From: Gliomastix tumulicola
Taxonomy: Eukaryota > Ascomycota > Sordariomycetes > Hypocreales > Bionectriaceae
Assembly (NCBI GenBank): GCA_001599755.1
Contig: BCHX01000002.1
Span: forward strand, 5,314,330-5,378,329
DNA length: 64,000 bases
Direction of reading: 5' to 3'
Of this stretch, positions 1 through 12,080 are shown one piece after another; positions within the stretch are counted from its first letter, which is position 1; the number at the start of each line of letters is the position of its first letter. A program made the position numbers and the translations under genes. Under the pieces are notes generated by a model. It searched no databases and was not told the DNA's origin. It worked only from the letters and a program-made list of their open reading frames with translations.

Positions 1-69
1 AAATACATACATCTTTAGTGTAAGAAGGGCGAATTGTATAAGCCTCGGTAATCAGGGGACATTACTCAC

Positions 70-2497
70 ACATGGGTCGTACATCAGATGCGTGATGCAA
101 TCCTCGGCAATATCTCTGTGTGCCATTGGTGCCCATTGGCTCTTGTACTCCTCGAGAAAGCTCTGGGTGGTGTAGTGAGCGAGCCGAACACTCCTGCTCT
201 TTTCATCGAGCGTCACGAGTCCGCAACACAGAGAGACGAGCGTGTGGATGTCTCTCAGGTTCTCCATATCGAAGATGGCATCGCCGATGATTGTACAGGC
301 TGCTGCTTGTAGCGTGTCCAGGGAAAGTGGCGGTTTTGCAAACGTGAGCCAAACGAGAACTCGTATGGCGAGATCACGGTGGCCCTGAGGCTGGGCTTGG
401 ACCCTGACAAGCACATCTGAATACGCGGCGTTCAGGACCGCTGGCAGCTGCTGTTCACTGCCTTGACTGCCGTTGGTATCGAGTCGGACAAGGCTTCTGA
501 GAGCATCTCGTATTTCCCGTTTGGACGTCTTGTCGCACAGAGAATCCATGTATAGTTTCATCAGCAAGAACCTGGTATCAATCATCAGCCATTCAGCGTT
601 AATGAAACCCATCAGGAAATGTAACTCACATCCCCTGACAAGTGCTAATCAAGTGGCTTTGAATCTCACGATGAAACTCCGCGTCCGCTTGTATGGACAG
701 GGGAAACTTGTGGAGCTTATCCTCGAGGTACGCTGCCAAGTCCTCTGGTGCAGCCGAGATTTCAAGAGAAGGCTGCCCTGCAAATGCAGCCTTTATGTCG
801 GGAATGTGCCGGGAAGTCGCAATGAGGCTGACGCGGGCATTCTCCTGTAGTATCGAGAGCGCCCCTGGCAACGTCCTTCGATCTCCTTCCACCAAACACT
901 CATCCAGAGCATCGATAACAATGTAAACATGGCTGAAGCAGGCAAGAACATCGTCAAGGACGCCTATGAGCTCCCCGTACGAAGGTTGTGTCTTGAACGC
1001 TTCGTGTTTCTCGTGTAGAATCCTGATGCCTTCCGGCACCGCGGGGCAGCGACTTGTCAACTGTCGCAACAGGCTTCCAAGTATCTGTTCAAGGCCCTGA
1101 GAGTCCCGGCGACGGAATTCGTAGTATATCCACGCGATCGCGACGTCGTTGCGGTCGTGGAACCGCGAAACCAGGTCGTTAATCGCAATGGCCATGATCA
1201 TTGTCTTGCCTGCGCCGGGGATTCCAGGACAGAACAGGGTCTGATGCTCCCCGGAACGCCACCGCTCATATTCACTTGACCTCAGGAACCATTGTCCAGT
1301 ATATGGGCTTCGGCTCTTGAGGATGTCGTTGTGATAGGCACCGGCATTTTCCAATGACAGCCAATTTAGATAGTTCACCCTGGCTTTTGTGTCAAAGTAA
1401 CCGGCAACTTGGTCACGCGTTTCGGTGGTTGTATCGTCAACTGTGGTATTTAAATTTTTAGTATAGACTATAGAAACCTATGGAACGCTGACCTTACTGG
1501 TTCTGAGGATCTCCGAGATTTGCCGCTCCGACTGGACGGCACTGGGCCTCACTTCACCCAGGAGGTCTGTAGCAAAAGCCGCCGCGACCATGGCAGCATA
1601 CCCCTGCCATTGCTTGTTCTTGTGCGAGTCTGAGTAGTCGCAGATGCCCCGTATCACCAGACAAGGCAGCGTGTCCATGAGGCCTCCGGCTTCCATCTCG
1701 AAGCACAAGACCCCCTCTCTCCTGGCGAACTCGTCACGGAGAGTCGCATTCTTCATGACGGAGTTTCCGGTGGCGACCAGGCCGTAATGCACCAGGATGT
1801 TGTCCTCTTCGTCTCTGGCCTCGCGCTCGACCAGGTTCCCTTCCTCCCGGGAGCAATCTGCCTCCTGGCAACTCCCAGCGTGGAGCACATGAGACTTGAA
1901 GAGAACATCGGAGCTGGGCTTTCCGTACGTCTTTCTTAGACGTTTGTTTTTTGTTAGAATATCCTCAACAGCCTGCTCGAGGCTGTGACCGTTAATTTCA
2001 TATCGACTTTTGAGCCCTGTAAGCGCTGTACGAAGCACCACTGGAGGCTTGTTCAGGATTTTCGTGTACTCGTAGTCCCCTTCCTGGACGATCTTTCCAA
2101 AATCGTACTGAAACACGCCGCCTTTGGCGTTTCCAGGCTCACTGACCACAACGTCGCCCAGACGGATATCGCGGTCCGGAGTCGGTGCTCCCCCTCCGAT
2201 GCCGACCATGAGTCCGATCCTCACATTGGGATAGCTCCGGGACAGATTCGTGGCCACGTTGGCGGCCGAGGCCGTGCCATAGTCGCCCCCGGGGAGGACC
2301 GCGATGACGACGTTGTGTCCGGCGATGGCGCCGTGGGTATAATGGTTGTCGTCGTCGCTGGGGCCGTTGCCAGCGGAGTCTGGCTGGGGGTATTTGACGT
2401 CGAGGAATACCTGTGCTGCCGTGTATTCCGCGTGCAGGGCGCAGATCCAGGCCACAGTGTACTCTGCCCGGCCAGGGCAATCTGGTGAATGTGACAT
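70..2497 (-). CDS. PNP_UDP-NACHT NLR-like receptor (3' end beyond window)
   Basis: STAND/NLR-type receptor, cut by the left window edge. Exons 2497-1498, 1440-630 and 571-70. Introns of 57 and 58 bases have GTAAGG and GTGAGT donors, and a third GTGAGT donor at 69 shows that the gene continues off the window. Exon 1 encodes a nucleoside-phosphorylase-like (PNP_UDP) domain: VAWICALHAEYTAA start, VGIGGGAP loop, and the GICDYSDSHKNKQWQGYAA stretch typical of fungal NLR N-terminal PNP modules. Exon 2 carries the NACHT domain with Walker A GIPGAGKT and Walker B YIVIDALDEC. Exon 3 is the winged-helix/arm region (FLLMKLYMDSL, RLAHYTTQSFLEE). The third module, usually ankyrin, TPR or WD repeats in this family, lies outside. 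The likely role is non-self recognition or programmed cell death (family knowledge); its ligand is unknown. The start is the first ATG of the open exon. Confidence 0.85.
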
Positions 2498-2872
2498 GAT
2501 GCATATATCGATGGGACAACGGCGACACGCAAAAGGGCGAGGGGCCGGCCCACGAGCGAGGGTAGCCCGAAGCCCGAGTTGGTGGTAATGATGAAAAGAT
2601 GATAGAGGCCGACTTTAGAAAAGGGGGACCGGGCTAATTAAGAGGTTGATCTCAGCACGGCCCAACCGTCCTGCAAGGCAGACACAGGCAAGCGCTGAGG
2701 TGGGGAAGCCGCTCGCTCTCACTGGCTTCTATTGGTTCAGCTATATCATGTATGTGTTGGCACTGGGCGTTGACAACCTGGGCAACTCCACCCAGTGAGA
2801 CAAAGAATGCTGACGTTATTCATGCTGACTTATGTCGAATATGTCCAAATATATATCTTGAATAACCGCCAG
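2498..2872. other. Spacer between two NLR genes
   Basis: About 375 bases holding the 5' flank of the PNP-NACHT gene and the 3' flank of the ankyrin NLR. The part near 2800-2870 is AT-rich. No ORF, RNA gene or clear repeat was seen. Confidence 0.6.
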
Positions 2873-5800
2873 TTACTTGTACAAAAGCAATGCCAGTAGT
2901 AGGACGATGATGGCTACTAAGCTCATCTCTCTCTTGGTAACACCCAGCTTCGATGGGTCGCTTGTGCTGCTGCTTTTAGTCAATATCACTTCTCGAAGAT
3001 TCGATGACGAATTTGAGTGCTCCTGGGGACTCGTTTCAAGGACCGGCTGTGGTATGTTCATGCCACTATCTTTGGCTTCTGACGTTTCCTCTTCGACTGC
3101 TGCATCCTCGGTCTTCACATCAGGAGGCGTCTCTGCTGAGACTGTCGGGCTGCTGTCCTCACGACCCCGCCGCTTGTCCCTCCTCGCTTCATCGTACAGA
3201 AACTGAGCAATCTCTTCATGCCCAGCCTTCTTGGCCCGTTGATACGGCGTCTGATGCCTCGCATCCTTGATCTGGAATGGCACGCCGCCCTCGACGAGAA
3301 TCTTGACAACCTCAAGCTCGTTGCAATCGATAGCGTACGTCAACGTTGGAAGTAGTGAGTCCTGTTCCTGGTCAAACTTGGCACCGCGCTTGAGCAGCAG
3401 GAACGAGAAGGCCGGCTTGAAGAACTCCACGGCCGCAAACGTGAGCGCTGACCGGTTTAGAAGATCCCTCTCGTCAATGGCGATCTTCTGATCAAGCAGG
3501 TACTCGGCAACATCGTATTGGCCAAAGTCGACGGCCGTATGCAGAGCCGTAAAGCCCCATGTGCTCTTTCGTGTGAGGTCGGCTCCTCTTTCAAGGAGGA
3601 TCTTGACGTTCTCGAGCCGTCCGTATCGTGTGGCGATCTCGAGGAGCTCGGATGACGGGTCTTTGATCGCTTTGTCTGCGTCCGCTCCGGCGTCGTTCAA
3701 GTATTTGGTCAGTTCCTTGCCATTGAAGCGTCGGACGGCAACTTCGATGGGCACCTTGTAGTCGACCGCGAGGGTATCCTGGCGCGACGGATGGCCAAAC
3801 TCCTGCTCAAACTTCATTCTCTCTCGCGTCGCAGGGGACGCAGCCTCCTCAGCGGCCTCAATCTCCTTGAGACGAGCAGTGCGGAGCAGATCAAACAGCC
3901 GTGTGGCATCCTCGTCCCTCGCAAGCCGCAGCGGTGTCTTCCCGTGACTGTTGGGGATGTCCGTCCGAGCGCCATGCTCCAGCAGGATCCTGACCACGGC
4001 CTCCGAATGGCGCGTCACGGCATCATGCAGCGGGGTCTCGCCGTTGTCGCCCTGGATATTCGGGTCAAGACCTAGCTTGCTCTTCAGCAGATACCGCGTG
4101 ATCGTGCCGCGAGCGTTGACAGCACATCCGTGCAGGAGTCCTCGTCCGTGGAAGTCCTTGAAGTGACAGTCGGCGCCGCTCTCAATCAGCAGCCGGACAC
4201 ACTCGAGGCTGTTCTCATCAGCCGCTCGCAGAAGAGGCGGACCGTCGTAGACATCCCGAGCGTCCATGTTCGCCCCGTACTTGAGCAGCACGGCCACCAT
4301 GTCGCTGTAGCCGTTGTTCGCCGCCATGCACAGCGCCGTGCGGCGGTCAGAGTCCGTTGTCTCGATCGACACGCGGCCGTCCTTGAGCATCAGCTCCGTT
4401 ATCCCAATTGAGCCTCTCGCGACGGCGTAGAGCATGGCCGTGGTCTTCTGTCGACCGGGCTGCTGCAGCTCCGGGTCGATATCTTTCCGTGTGAGTAGCA
4501 GTCTCACGATCTCTTCATTGTCGTAGAGCACCGCCCATACGAGCGCGCTTATGTTGAAGGTGCCCACATCGATGGCATTGACGGCGATGTCTCTCGTTGA
4601 CGCGACGAGTTCCTTCACAACCTCTGAATGGCTGTTCTCACATGCTCGGTGCAGAGCTGTGCGGCCTCGGGCACAGACACGGCTGGGGTCTGCGCCTGAA
4701 TGAAGGAGAATCGCGACGACATCGGCATGGCCGGCTTGTGCGGCATACATGAGCGGCGTGGTCTGAAGGCAGTCTTCGACGTCGACGTCTGCTCCTGTGG
4801 CGAGGAGACTCGAGACAGCTTCGGTAAGGTGGAAATGCGCGCTGAGATGCAAGCCGTGGACTTCATACTCGGCGTCCCATCCTGTTGATGATTCCATGTC
4901 GTCAATCCACATGAACTGCGCCGCGGCCGCCACCAGATTCGGCTTTGCGAGAAAGGACAGGGTGAGGTCTTTGACAGAATCCGTCTTCAGGAGAGACGGC
5001 ATCTGATCATGCGCGTGGCTGGCGTGGTAGCCCCAGTATGTGGCGGCGTAACTAAAAAGGGGATATTCCTCACGTCGCGCTTCAATGAGACGCTGACGTT
5101 CAGGGCCTTCACATGCGCCTGAATCGAACGTGGAGAACTGGAGGTAGGCGAGGCAGATCTCCGCCAGGATGCCGTGGCCGCTCTTGGACTGATGCAGACC
5201 CGTCTTGGCGATGTATTCGCCGATGGTCTCGTGAGCCAGCCGGACGAAGCCGAGATGGTCGAGCTCAACCAGCCCAGCGCACAATGGAACGAGTGTTGGG
5301 ATATCTGAGAGCTGCCACTGGTCGATGTCGTCGTCTCCCGGGCTCACCACGATGGCATGCGCGAGAGCGTCCGCGGACAGGAGGATTTGAGATGTGGCGA
5401 CAACTGTCAGCAGCCGCTCGAGTCTCGACGCCAGCTTCGAGTTGCCGATGCGGCTGAAGACGTTGTCGTAGATGTCATTTACGTTGGAGGGCAGCGTTTC
5501 GAGGGCGTTGATCAGCTCTCGTGGCGTGATCTGCTCTTCGAGAGCGTTCATGTGGAACTTGGCGAGCAGGAACCTATGCAGGCTGTCAGTACGAGCTGAA
5601 TGAATCACTATAACGACTCTCACATTTTATGTGCCTCATCCTGTACTCGATTGATAATCTTCTCCCGCAGGTCATGCGCCTTGGATCGCGGGTTGTCGAG
5701 GAGAGCCTTGAGGTTGCCGCTCGTCTCGATGCGCCACAGGATATAAAGCCTCAGATCTTCGAGGGCGGCAGTGACGGTCAGCGTCGATGGCCACGCCCAC

Positions 5801-7254
5801 TTGAATGTGCTCTTTGGCTTGTTGCAGCCGAAGCAGACGTCAAACTGTTCGTAGCAGTTGATGCAGACGTCCCGGGCGCAGGACTCGCAGCGGTAGGAAG
5901 CAGCAGCCTTCCAGTCGTGGGTTTTGTTCTCGTCTTCACCGCCACTGTCCTCAGTCCCTGACGGTTGCTCTGCCTCCTGTTGCTCTACCTCACCCTCGGG
6001 CTCGTTTTCGAATACCGGCGTTTCTACCATCTCAAAGTCCTTTTCATCTGTGCCGGAATCGCTATCCCAAATTTCCCGGCGCTGTTGGTGTTGAGTAGAA
6101 GTATCGCAGTTGTCGCAATAGCACAGCGACTGGTCGTATTCGTCACCCGCGCCGTTGATCTCGTACTTGCTGCCCTTGGCCGCGTTCTGGAACCACTCGG
6201 AGACCGCCGCGACCGGCCGCGATGTGACCAGAAGCTGAGGCGTTGGCTTTAGCGACTCGATCGACTGCAGCAGCTTGACCTTCTGCGCGTCCTCGGGCAC
6301 TTCATCCAGTCCATCGACGATGATGAAGGTGTGGTCAAACGTCATCAGCTCCTGCGACAGCATCCCGCTCAGCTGCTCGCCGTTTGGCCGTCCCTCCTTG
6401 GCCTTCTCCGTGAACAGCGTCTTCACTGCGTCCGAGATTTTGCCCTTCGCCTCCATCAGCTGACGCGCGAAGCTGCAGAGCAGGTTGTGTGCGCTGTGTG
6501 TGTTGCCGTCGTCAAACGAGCAGTAGGCAATCAGCACCGCGACGTTCTCGCCCGCGTACTCGTCCTTCAGCCGCTGCAGCAGCGCCGTCGCGAGGATCGT
6601 CTTCCCCGCGCCGGGGATCCCGTGACACCACAGCGCAGACGTCCTCCGCGTGCACCATCCCCGGACTTGAGGGCTGTCGAGAAACCAGTTGCCTGTACCC
6701 TCGAGCGGCCGTCGCTGCGGCGCCTTCTGCAGCTGACCAAAGTCCAAAGGCGACAGCCACTGCAGCGCCCGCTCAAAGTCGGCCGTCTCAATCGCGTGCC
6801 TCATATGCTTCACGTCGGAATTCGTGTCCAGCCCAACCGACAGATTCGCCCGGTCGAGCGCAACCGATATCGTATCCCTGCACGAGCGCAGCCGGCCTAG
6901 CATCCTCTGCACATCGCCCTTCTCAAACGGCCACCGCAGCTTCCTCCCGATCGACTCGGCCCTTCGCTGCGGCACCGCGATCTTGGCCGTCATCTCCTCC
7001 AGCACGCTCTTGAGCTGGTCGACGACGCCGTCGGGCTTGAACAGCGGGCGTATAGGCCGCGACCACGCGCTGCTCTCGTCGTCGACGTTGTGCGACTCGA
7101 GGTCGCACTCGAGGCCGAGGAAGATGTCGTAGATGGTCAGGACCTCCTTGTGCACGTCCGAGCGGTCCTTGCCGCCGTCGCGCACGTCGCTCATGTACTG
7201 GATAATCTTGTACGACAGCGTGACGATGTCGGCGAGGCCGGCAGTGGAAGGCAT
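2873..7254 (-). CDS. HeLo-like-NACHT-ankyrin protein with Cys-rich insert and C-terminal membrane anchor
   Basis: Two exons, 7254-5624 and 5573-2873, with a 50-base intron (GTGAGA...TAG), give 1443 residues. Residues 1-150 resemble the helical fungal STAND N-terminal (HeLo-like) domain: GLADIVTLSYKIIQYMSDV, then a DRSDVHKEV helix. NACHT follows, with Walker A GIPGAGKT at about 212-219 and Walker B IIVDGLDEVP near 311-321. After the TSRP motif (about 344) there is an unusual insertion: CYCDNC at 378-383, a long acidic stretch, then C-x2-C-x4-C-x2-C-x6-C-x2-C at 456-477. The NACHT resumes at EDLRLYI. Residues from about 780 hold many ankyrin repeats (TPLMYAAQAGHADVVAILL, GETPLHDAVTRHSEAVVRIL). 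The last 20 residues are a hydrophobic helix with a short basic end, suggesting a tail anchor. Probably an allorecognition or immune receptor; the membrane tether is inference. Confidence 0.88.
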
Positions 7255-8258
7255 CGTGGCGGGCGTGTCAGTGGACGTCAGTGGACGTGATAGCAGGCGG
7301 GTTGTGTGCGCAGTTTCATGAGGGGTTATTGATTGATTGATGATGATGAGATGAAACGGTCAGCATTGGAGGGCTGAGGCAGGAATTCTCGCGTGATGGA
7401 TGATCGCGGTGGGGAGTGACCAGGGGGGGTGGTATTTTTAGACAGGGCTCACGAGACGCTATGAGAGTGGGAGCGGGAGCCGCATTAGCCGACTGGGGGA
7501 CGGGGCTAAGTTCCTCTGCTGGACGCTCTTGAGTTGATCAAAACGCCTTGCCAAGGTGATGTTCATGATCGCCGGGTCTTTTACTTTGATGGTCTTGGTA
7601 ACGGGCACATGCCGGGTGCTGTACTGGGCATGCGGCACAGACGGACGGACAAGAGACTGCCGTGCATGTTTGGGTGGAACTGTGGATGAAGGTCGCTGTC
7701 AAAAGAATACGTCAGCTACTGGACGATGCATTTTGTGTGAATGTGGCTCAACTGCCTTCGTCGCGTAGACGTTTCAGAAGTGCTGAGCCCGCTGTGAGAA
7801 AGAGTCAAGAGCGGCCCAGTTTCTCACGGATGGCTGACTAAGCCAGTGACGTTTGACGATTCACATGAAGACCAGCCTCACTTCTCTCGCTTCGGACTGT
7901 TGCCTAGGAACAGTAGGGTTCGAATCACTACCAGTAAAGGCGTTTCGTCTTTTTGGGGGTTCAACTAGAAGACGCTCGTATGAGGCCAATAGCGGCTTGA
8001 GGTTGCCCAGCCACAATCAGCCTCCTCTCGCTGTTGTTCAGCCCCATTTTCCCAGCCAGCAGGAACTCCATTTTCAGAGGTCGGTGACTGTTCGCCTGTG
8101 GCTGGAAACTGAACTCTAAATTTTGTCATCTTTTCTCTCGTGGCTGAAGTAGCTGCCGTGAAACACCAGAGAGTCAAATCACCTCTTTCTCTCTTCTCTC
8201 CCCACGCCAGCGTCGTCTTCGATTCATCACCATCGACCATCTGCTCCTCAACGCCGTC
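7255..8258. other. Divergent promoter region, about 1 kb
   Basis: Intergenic between the ankyrin NLR (minus) and the F-box-type gene (plus). It contains a short GATT/GAT run near 7328-7350 just upstream of the NLR start. No convincing ORF. A tRNA T-arm look-alike near 7917-7940 was rejected. Confidence 0.6.
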
Positions 8259-9938
8259 ATGTCTTGGTCTTCCCTCCCCTCGGCGCTGCATCTGCGCATC
8301 TTCCAGCACCTCTATTCAGCAGAGGCCAACAAAACCCGACCGTACGAATCGCCAGCCGCCCGAAAATCGAAGCGCGATGCTCTAGGCCTCCCCTCGGAAA
8401 CCCGCTACGCATCCGTGAACCGCGAATGGCAGGAGTACTTCGAGGCAGAAAACTTCCAGCGCCTCATCCTCGACGACACCGACGTCGTCGACTTCGGCAA
8501 GATCGTCACCCGCCGCTCCACGCGCCATCGAGCCAACCTCGTCCACTGGATCTGGCTCCGCGTCACACTGCCAGAGTACGACTGCAGCCGATGTTCGCTG
8601 CCGCAATCGATGGCGGAGAAGGCGGAGAATGAGAGGAGGCTCACCCAGGCCGTCCACCACCTTTTTCGATACCTTTCCGTCGTGCGCGATAGTCGCGCGA
8701 ACATCACGCTGGAGCTGAGCGTTCACTCGCCCAGCGACCCGTTGCACTACTGCCAGGAACTGAAGAACGTCATGAACGACACAGTATGGCACGTCTCGAC
8801 AGATCATGACCCTATCCCCAATAACAGAGCCCACGGCTGGAAGAATGGCAGACGCCAGCCGCTGACGACGGGCGCGTATCAGAGAGTCTTTGGAGACCCG
8901 ACCGGGATTGGCATCAACGCTGGCATCGGATTTGACGACCTCGACGCTGGCGGCATCGAGTTTGCGGGCGTCGACTTTGCTGGCGTCGACCCTGCTGGCA
9001 TCGACATTGCTGGCATCGACTTTGGCGGCTTTCCACCCGTACACGGGGGATGGGAAGGGCTGCTGAGCACGCGCGCTGTCACGGCGCTCGTCATCCGCCT
9101 CCAGTTCTTCAAGCACATCTCCGTCCAGCACGGGCTGCACCCCATCATGCGCGCCCTGCCGGCCCTGCACAGCCTCCGATACGAGTTCTGGGAGGGCTCT
9201 GCGGCCATCGAGCGCACCCCGGAGGGCCTCACATTTCGGCAGGCGGATGTTCAGTACCTGGTTCGGCGTCTGCTGCCTTGCTTCACTGGCCTGCGCAGCC
9301 TCTGTCTCTTCGAAGCGAGCAACGATTTCGACTGGCTGAGGGTGCCGCCTGCCACTCCAGATATCCAGACGGGGAGACGTCTGGCGCAGAACAGCAGCCA
9401 TTTCTGGGAGATCCATGTCGGGCGGATAGTCGACGCGCGGGACTTCTTCTCCCTGTTCTGGCCTTACTGTGATTACGAGATGGGGCTCGGGTGCTGGCCC
9501 CAGCAGGTGGACTGGCCGCATCTGCAGCACCTGAGCCTCACCACGAGACTGCTGACCTGCCCCGCGACCAGCGAGCCGTTGATACTGGCGGCCGGGGAAG
9601 CAGCCGAGCGGATGCCCAAGCTGGTGACCATGAAGCTCTGGGACGCCGTCCGTGAGAGCGAGAAGCGGTTCTACTACTATCACGTGGTGGGGGAGCAGCG
9701 ACATGTGGTCGTCGTGCCGAACGAGATGGCTTTCAAGCTGCCGGTGGATATCACCCGGAGCTGGCGGAGGGTGGCGGGCAGGAATGGCCCTGCGCACACG
9801 CTGCTGGTCCTCAATCTGTCAGGCTACGACCCGGAAGGTGTTCAGGCGGGCGAGGCAGGAATGTGGCGCGGACCACTGACACGGACTTCGGCTGTGCAGT
9901 TACAGATGGAACGCAGGAGGCGGGAAGGGGGGGCATGA
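8259..9938 (+). CDS. F-box-type hypothetical protein with pentapeptide repeat block
   Basis: Single exon, 559 residues. The N terminus (SLPSALHLRIFQHLYSAE) resembles a degenerate F-box, followed after about 40 residues by ASVNREWQEYFE and FQRLILDD. That is the layout of the large fungal F-box/LRR-like family, which in general links substrates to SCF ubiquitin ligases. Residues about 225-260 form a run of five-residue units, AGVDF, AGVDP, AGID(I) and AGIDF, inserted before the second half. The rest (SLCLFEASNDFDWL, HLSLTTRLL) looks like irregular leucine-rich segments. The coding strand was chosen because the F-box start lies on it and the 471-residue antisense frame has low-complexity composition. 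Substrate unknown. The F-box call is moderate, the gene call strong. Confidence 0.75.
   Translation: MSWSSLPSALHLRIFQHLYSAEANKTRPYESPAARKSKRDALGLPSETRYASVNREWQEYFEAENFQRLILDDTDVVDFGKIVTRRSTRHRANLVHWIWLRVTLPEYDCSRCSLPQSMAEKAENERRLTQAVHHLFRYLSVVRDSRANITLELSVHSPSDPLHYCQELKNVMNDTVWHVSTDHDPIPNNRAHGWKNGRRQPLTTGAYQRVFGDPTGIGINAGIGFDDLDAGGIEFAGVDFAGVDPAGIDIAGIDFGGFPPVHGGWEGLLSTRAVTALVIRLQFFKHISVQHGLHPIMRALPALHSLRYEFWEGSAAIERTPEGLTFRQADVQYLVRRLLPCFTGLRSLCLFEASNDFDWLRVPPATPDIQTGRRLAQNSSHFWEIHVGRIVDARDFFSLFWPYCDYEMGLGCWPQQVDWPHLQHLSLTTRLLTCPATSEPLILAAGEAAERMPKLVTMKLWDAVRESEKRFYYYHVVGEQRHVVVVPNEMAFKLPVDITRSWRRVAGRNGPAHTLLVLNLSGYDPEGVQAGEAGMWRGPLTRTSAVQLQMERRRREGGA
8941..9029 (+). repeat. 15-base minisatellite inside the F-box-type gene
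   Basis: About six imperfect 15-base units (core GCTGGCATCGACTTT) in frame, each encoding Ala-Gly-Val/Ile-Asp-hydrophobic. Changes between units are mostly conservative. Confidence 0.8.
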
Positions 9939-10490
9939 ACGCCGCGGAGGATCTTGTCAGCAAATTCAAGGGATCTGGGTGTTGGGAAGAGATCTTGATT
10001 GGCATCTTGGAGCAGCATCATTAATTAAGAGCAACACGACCCTGTTGTTATATCTATACGCAGCGTGTCCCAAGCTAACTCAACCCATGCACTGGCATCA
10101 TTTCCCAAGCACCACTCGCCGGCGTACGTGCCGAGTCAGCTAAGAATGTCTGATAGAGAACAGTTAATTGCATGAACAGCCGTCAGTCCACGTCTCAGCG
10201 CCTGTCCATCACAGCAGACCATCGTTGATTCGCCTAAGGGCTAACACACATTCCTTACCTTGCTAGCCCGTTCCGACTCTGATGTGCCACTTGGCAGCAA
10301 CGCCGGCTGACGTAGCCGGTGATCAACGTAATCCCCGGCCGCCACTCGGCGCCCCGCGGGATCCAGCTCCTTCAAGACACATCTTCATCCATAAAACCTG
10401 ACATGACCGACCGGCGGCTGGCACTTCCCCGCGACATCTGACAATTCCCCTCAAACCCTCGTGTGAATACCGACATTCGATCTCATCACC
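9939..10490. other. Intergenic, F-box gene 3' flank and P450 promoter
   Basis: About 550 bases between two plus-strand genes. No ORF or RNA gene was found. A pyrimidine-rich stretch precedes the P450 start. Confidence 0.5.
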
Positions 10491-12080
10491 ATGTACACAG
10501 AAACATACCTCAAACGCGCGCCTCTCCTCCTCGCCGGGCTCATCGGCCTCGCCTACCTCTTCCTCCGCCGCGTCCTTCTCCGCCGCCAGACCGCACGCCG
10601 TTATGGCTGCCAGCCCGTGGCGCACTCCCTCAACTGGGACCCGTTCCTCGGCCTCGACCTCATTCCCCTCACGATCCGCGCCGCCCGCGAGCACAAGATG
10701 CTCGAGTACAGCTGCAGGCACTTCCGCGAGCTGGGCAACACCTGGAAGGCCCGCGAGATGCTCAACACCGTCGTCGTCACCATCGAGCCCGAGAACGTGA
10801 AGGCCATCCTCTCGACCAACTTCCGGGACTACGGCGTCGGCTTCCGGCTCGAGCACTTTGCTCCCTTGCTGGGGGCCGGCATCTTCGACTCGGACGGCGA
10901 GCACTGGGCTGCGTCGCGGGCGCTGGTCCGGCCGAATTTCGCGCGCGACCAGGTCGCTGATCTGACGTCGTTCGAGTCTCTGATCCAGGACATGTTTGCG
11001 CTCCTCCCGCGGGACGGGACGACGGTCGTGGATCTGCAGGCGCTGTTCTTCAGGTACACGATGGACTCTGCGACGGAATTCCTCTTCGGGCAGTCGGTCG
11101 GCACGCTGAGGAACAAGGAGGACGAGTCGGAGCTGGGCTTCGCCGAGGCCTTCAGCTACTCGCAAAAGGCCATCATCGTCCGCGCCATGTTCGGCCCGCT
11201 GGCTGCGCTCTACCGCGACCCCAAGGCTAAGAAGTGCAACGCCATCTGCCGCGACTTTGCGCGCATCTTCGTCGACCAGGCCGTCAGCGCCGTGAAGGCC
11301 GAGGAGAAGAATGGCGCTGGCGCAGAGCAGGACGGCCGTCAGAAGTACATATTCTCGCAGGCTCTGGCCCGGCACACCTCGGATAAGACCCGGATCCTGG
11401 ACGAGCTCATGAATATCCTGCTGGCGGGCCGGGATACGACGGCCAGTCTGCTCAGTAACATGTTCTTCATGCTGGCGAAGAATCCCCGGTGCTGGGAGAA
11501 GCTGCGGAATGAGGTGGCTGGGCTGGACGGCCGACCGCCGACGTATGAGGAGCTGCGGAGCCTCAAATACGTCCAGTATTGCATGAACGAATGTGAGTCT
11601 CCTCCCCCCCTGGTCTAATGTCTAATTCTTATTTATCCCTGCTGACCTTATATAGCTCTCCGTCTCCATCCTGTGGTCCCCCGAAATGAACGCATGGCCC
11701 TGCGCGACACGGTCCTGCCCAGGGGAGGTGGTAAGGACGGCCTCTCCCCTGTCCTCGTACCCAAGGGCACCCTGGTCGCGTACAACGTCTACGCGATGCA
11801 CCGCCGGACGGACTTCTTCGGGCCCGACGCAGAGGAATTCCGTCCGGAGCGGTGGGCTGACGGGCAGCTGCGGCCGCGGTGGGAGTATCTGCCCTTCAAT
11901 GGCGGCCCGCGCATCTGCGTTGGACAGCGGTACGCGCTGACCGAGGTCGGCTATGTCCTTGTCCGGATGGCGCAGGAGTTCAGGACGCTGGAGAGCCGGG
12001 ATCCTGGACCGTGGGAGGAGTCGCTGGCGCTGACGCTGTGCTCGCGAAACGGTACCCAGGTGTCTCTGGCAGCGGCTTGA
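10491..12080 (+). CDS. Cytochrome P450, CYP52-like (putative alkane/fatty-acid hydroxylase)
   Basis: Exons 10491-11592 and 11656-12080 with a 63-base intron (GTGAGT...ATAG) give 508 residues. An N-terminal membrane anchor ([14 protein letters not shown]) and a basic LRRVLLRRQ stop-transfer place it in the ER membrane. The I-helix is [10 protein letters not shown]. The K-helix ExxR, in [15 protein letters not shown], is split by the intron. The haem-binding loop is [11 protein letters not shown]. The sequence [27 protein letters not shown] and the [13 protein letters not shown] segment are typical of the CYP52 clan of omega-hydroxylases of n-alkanes and fatty acids. Family assignment is from motif recognition; the exact substrate is inference. 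No neighbour forms an obvious pathway with it. Confidence 0.88.

Noticed and set aside
7910..7945. tRNA-like T arm (GGTTCGAATC)
   Set aside because: No matching acceptor or anticodon stems upstream, and one T-stem mismatch.
8382..9797. 471-residue minus-strand ORF opposite the first F-box-type gene
   Set aside because: Shadow frame: low-complexity composition, no domain, and the plus strand has an F-box-like start and repeat.
10323..11375. 350-residue minus-strand ORF
   Set aside because: Antisense shadow of the CYP52-like P450.
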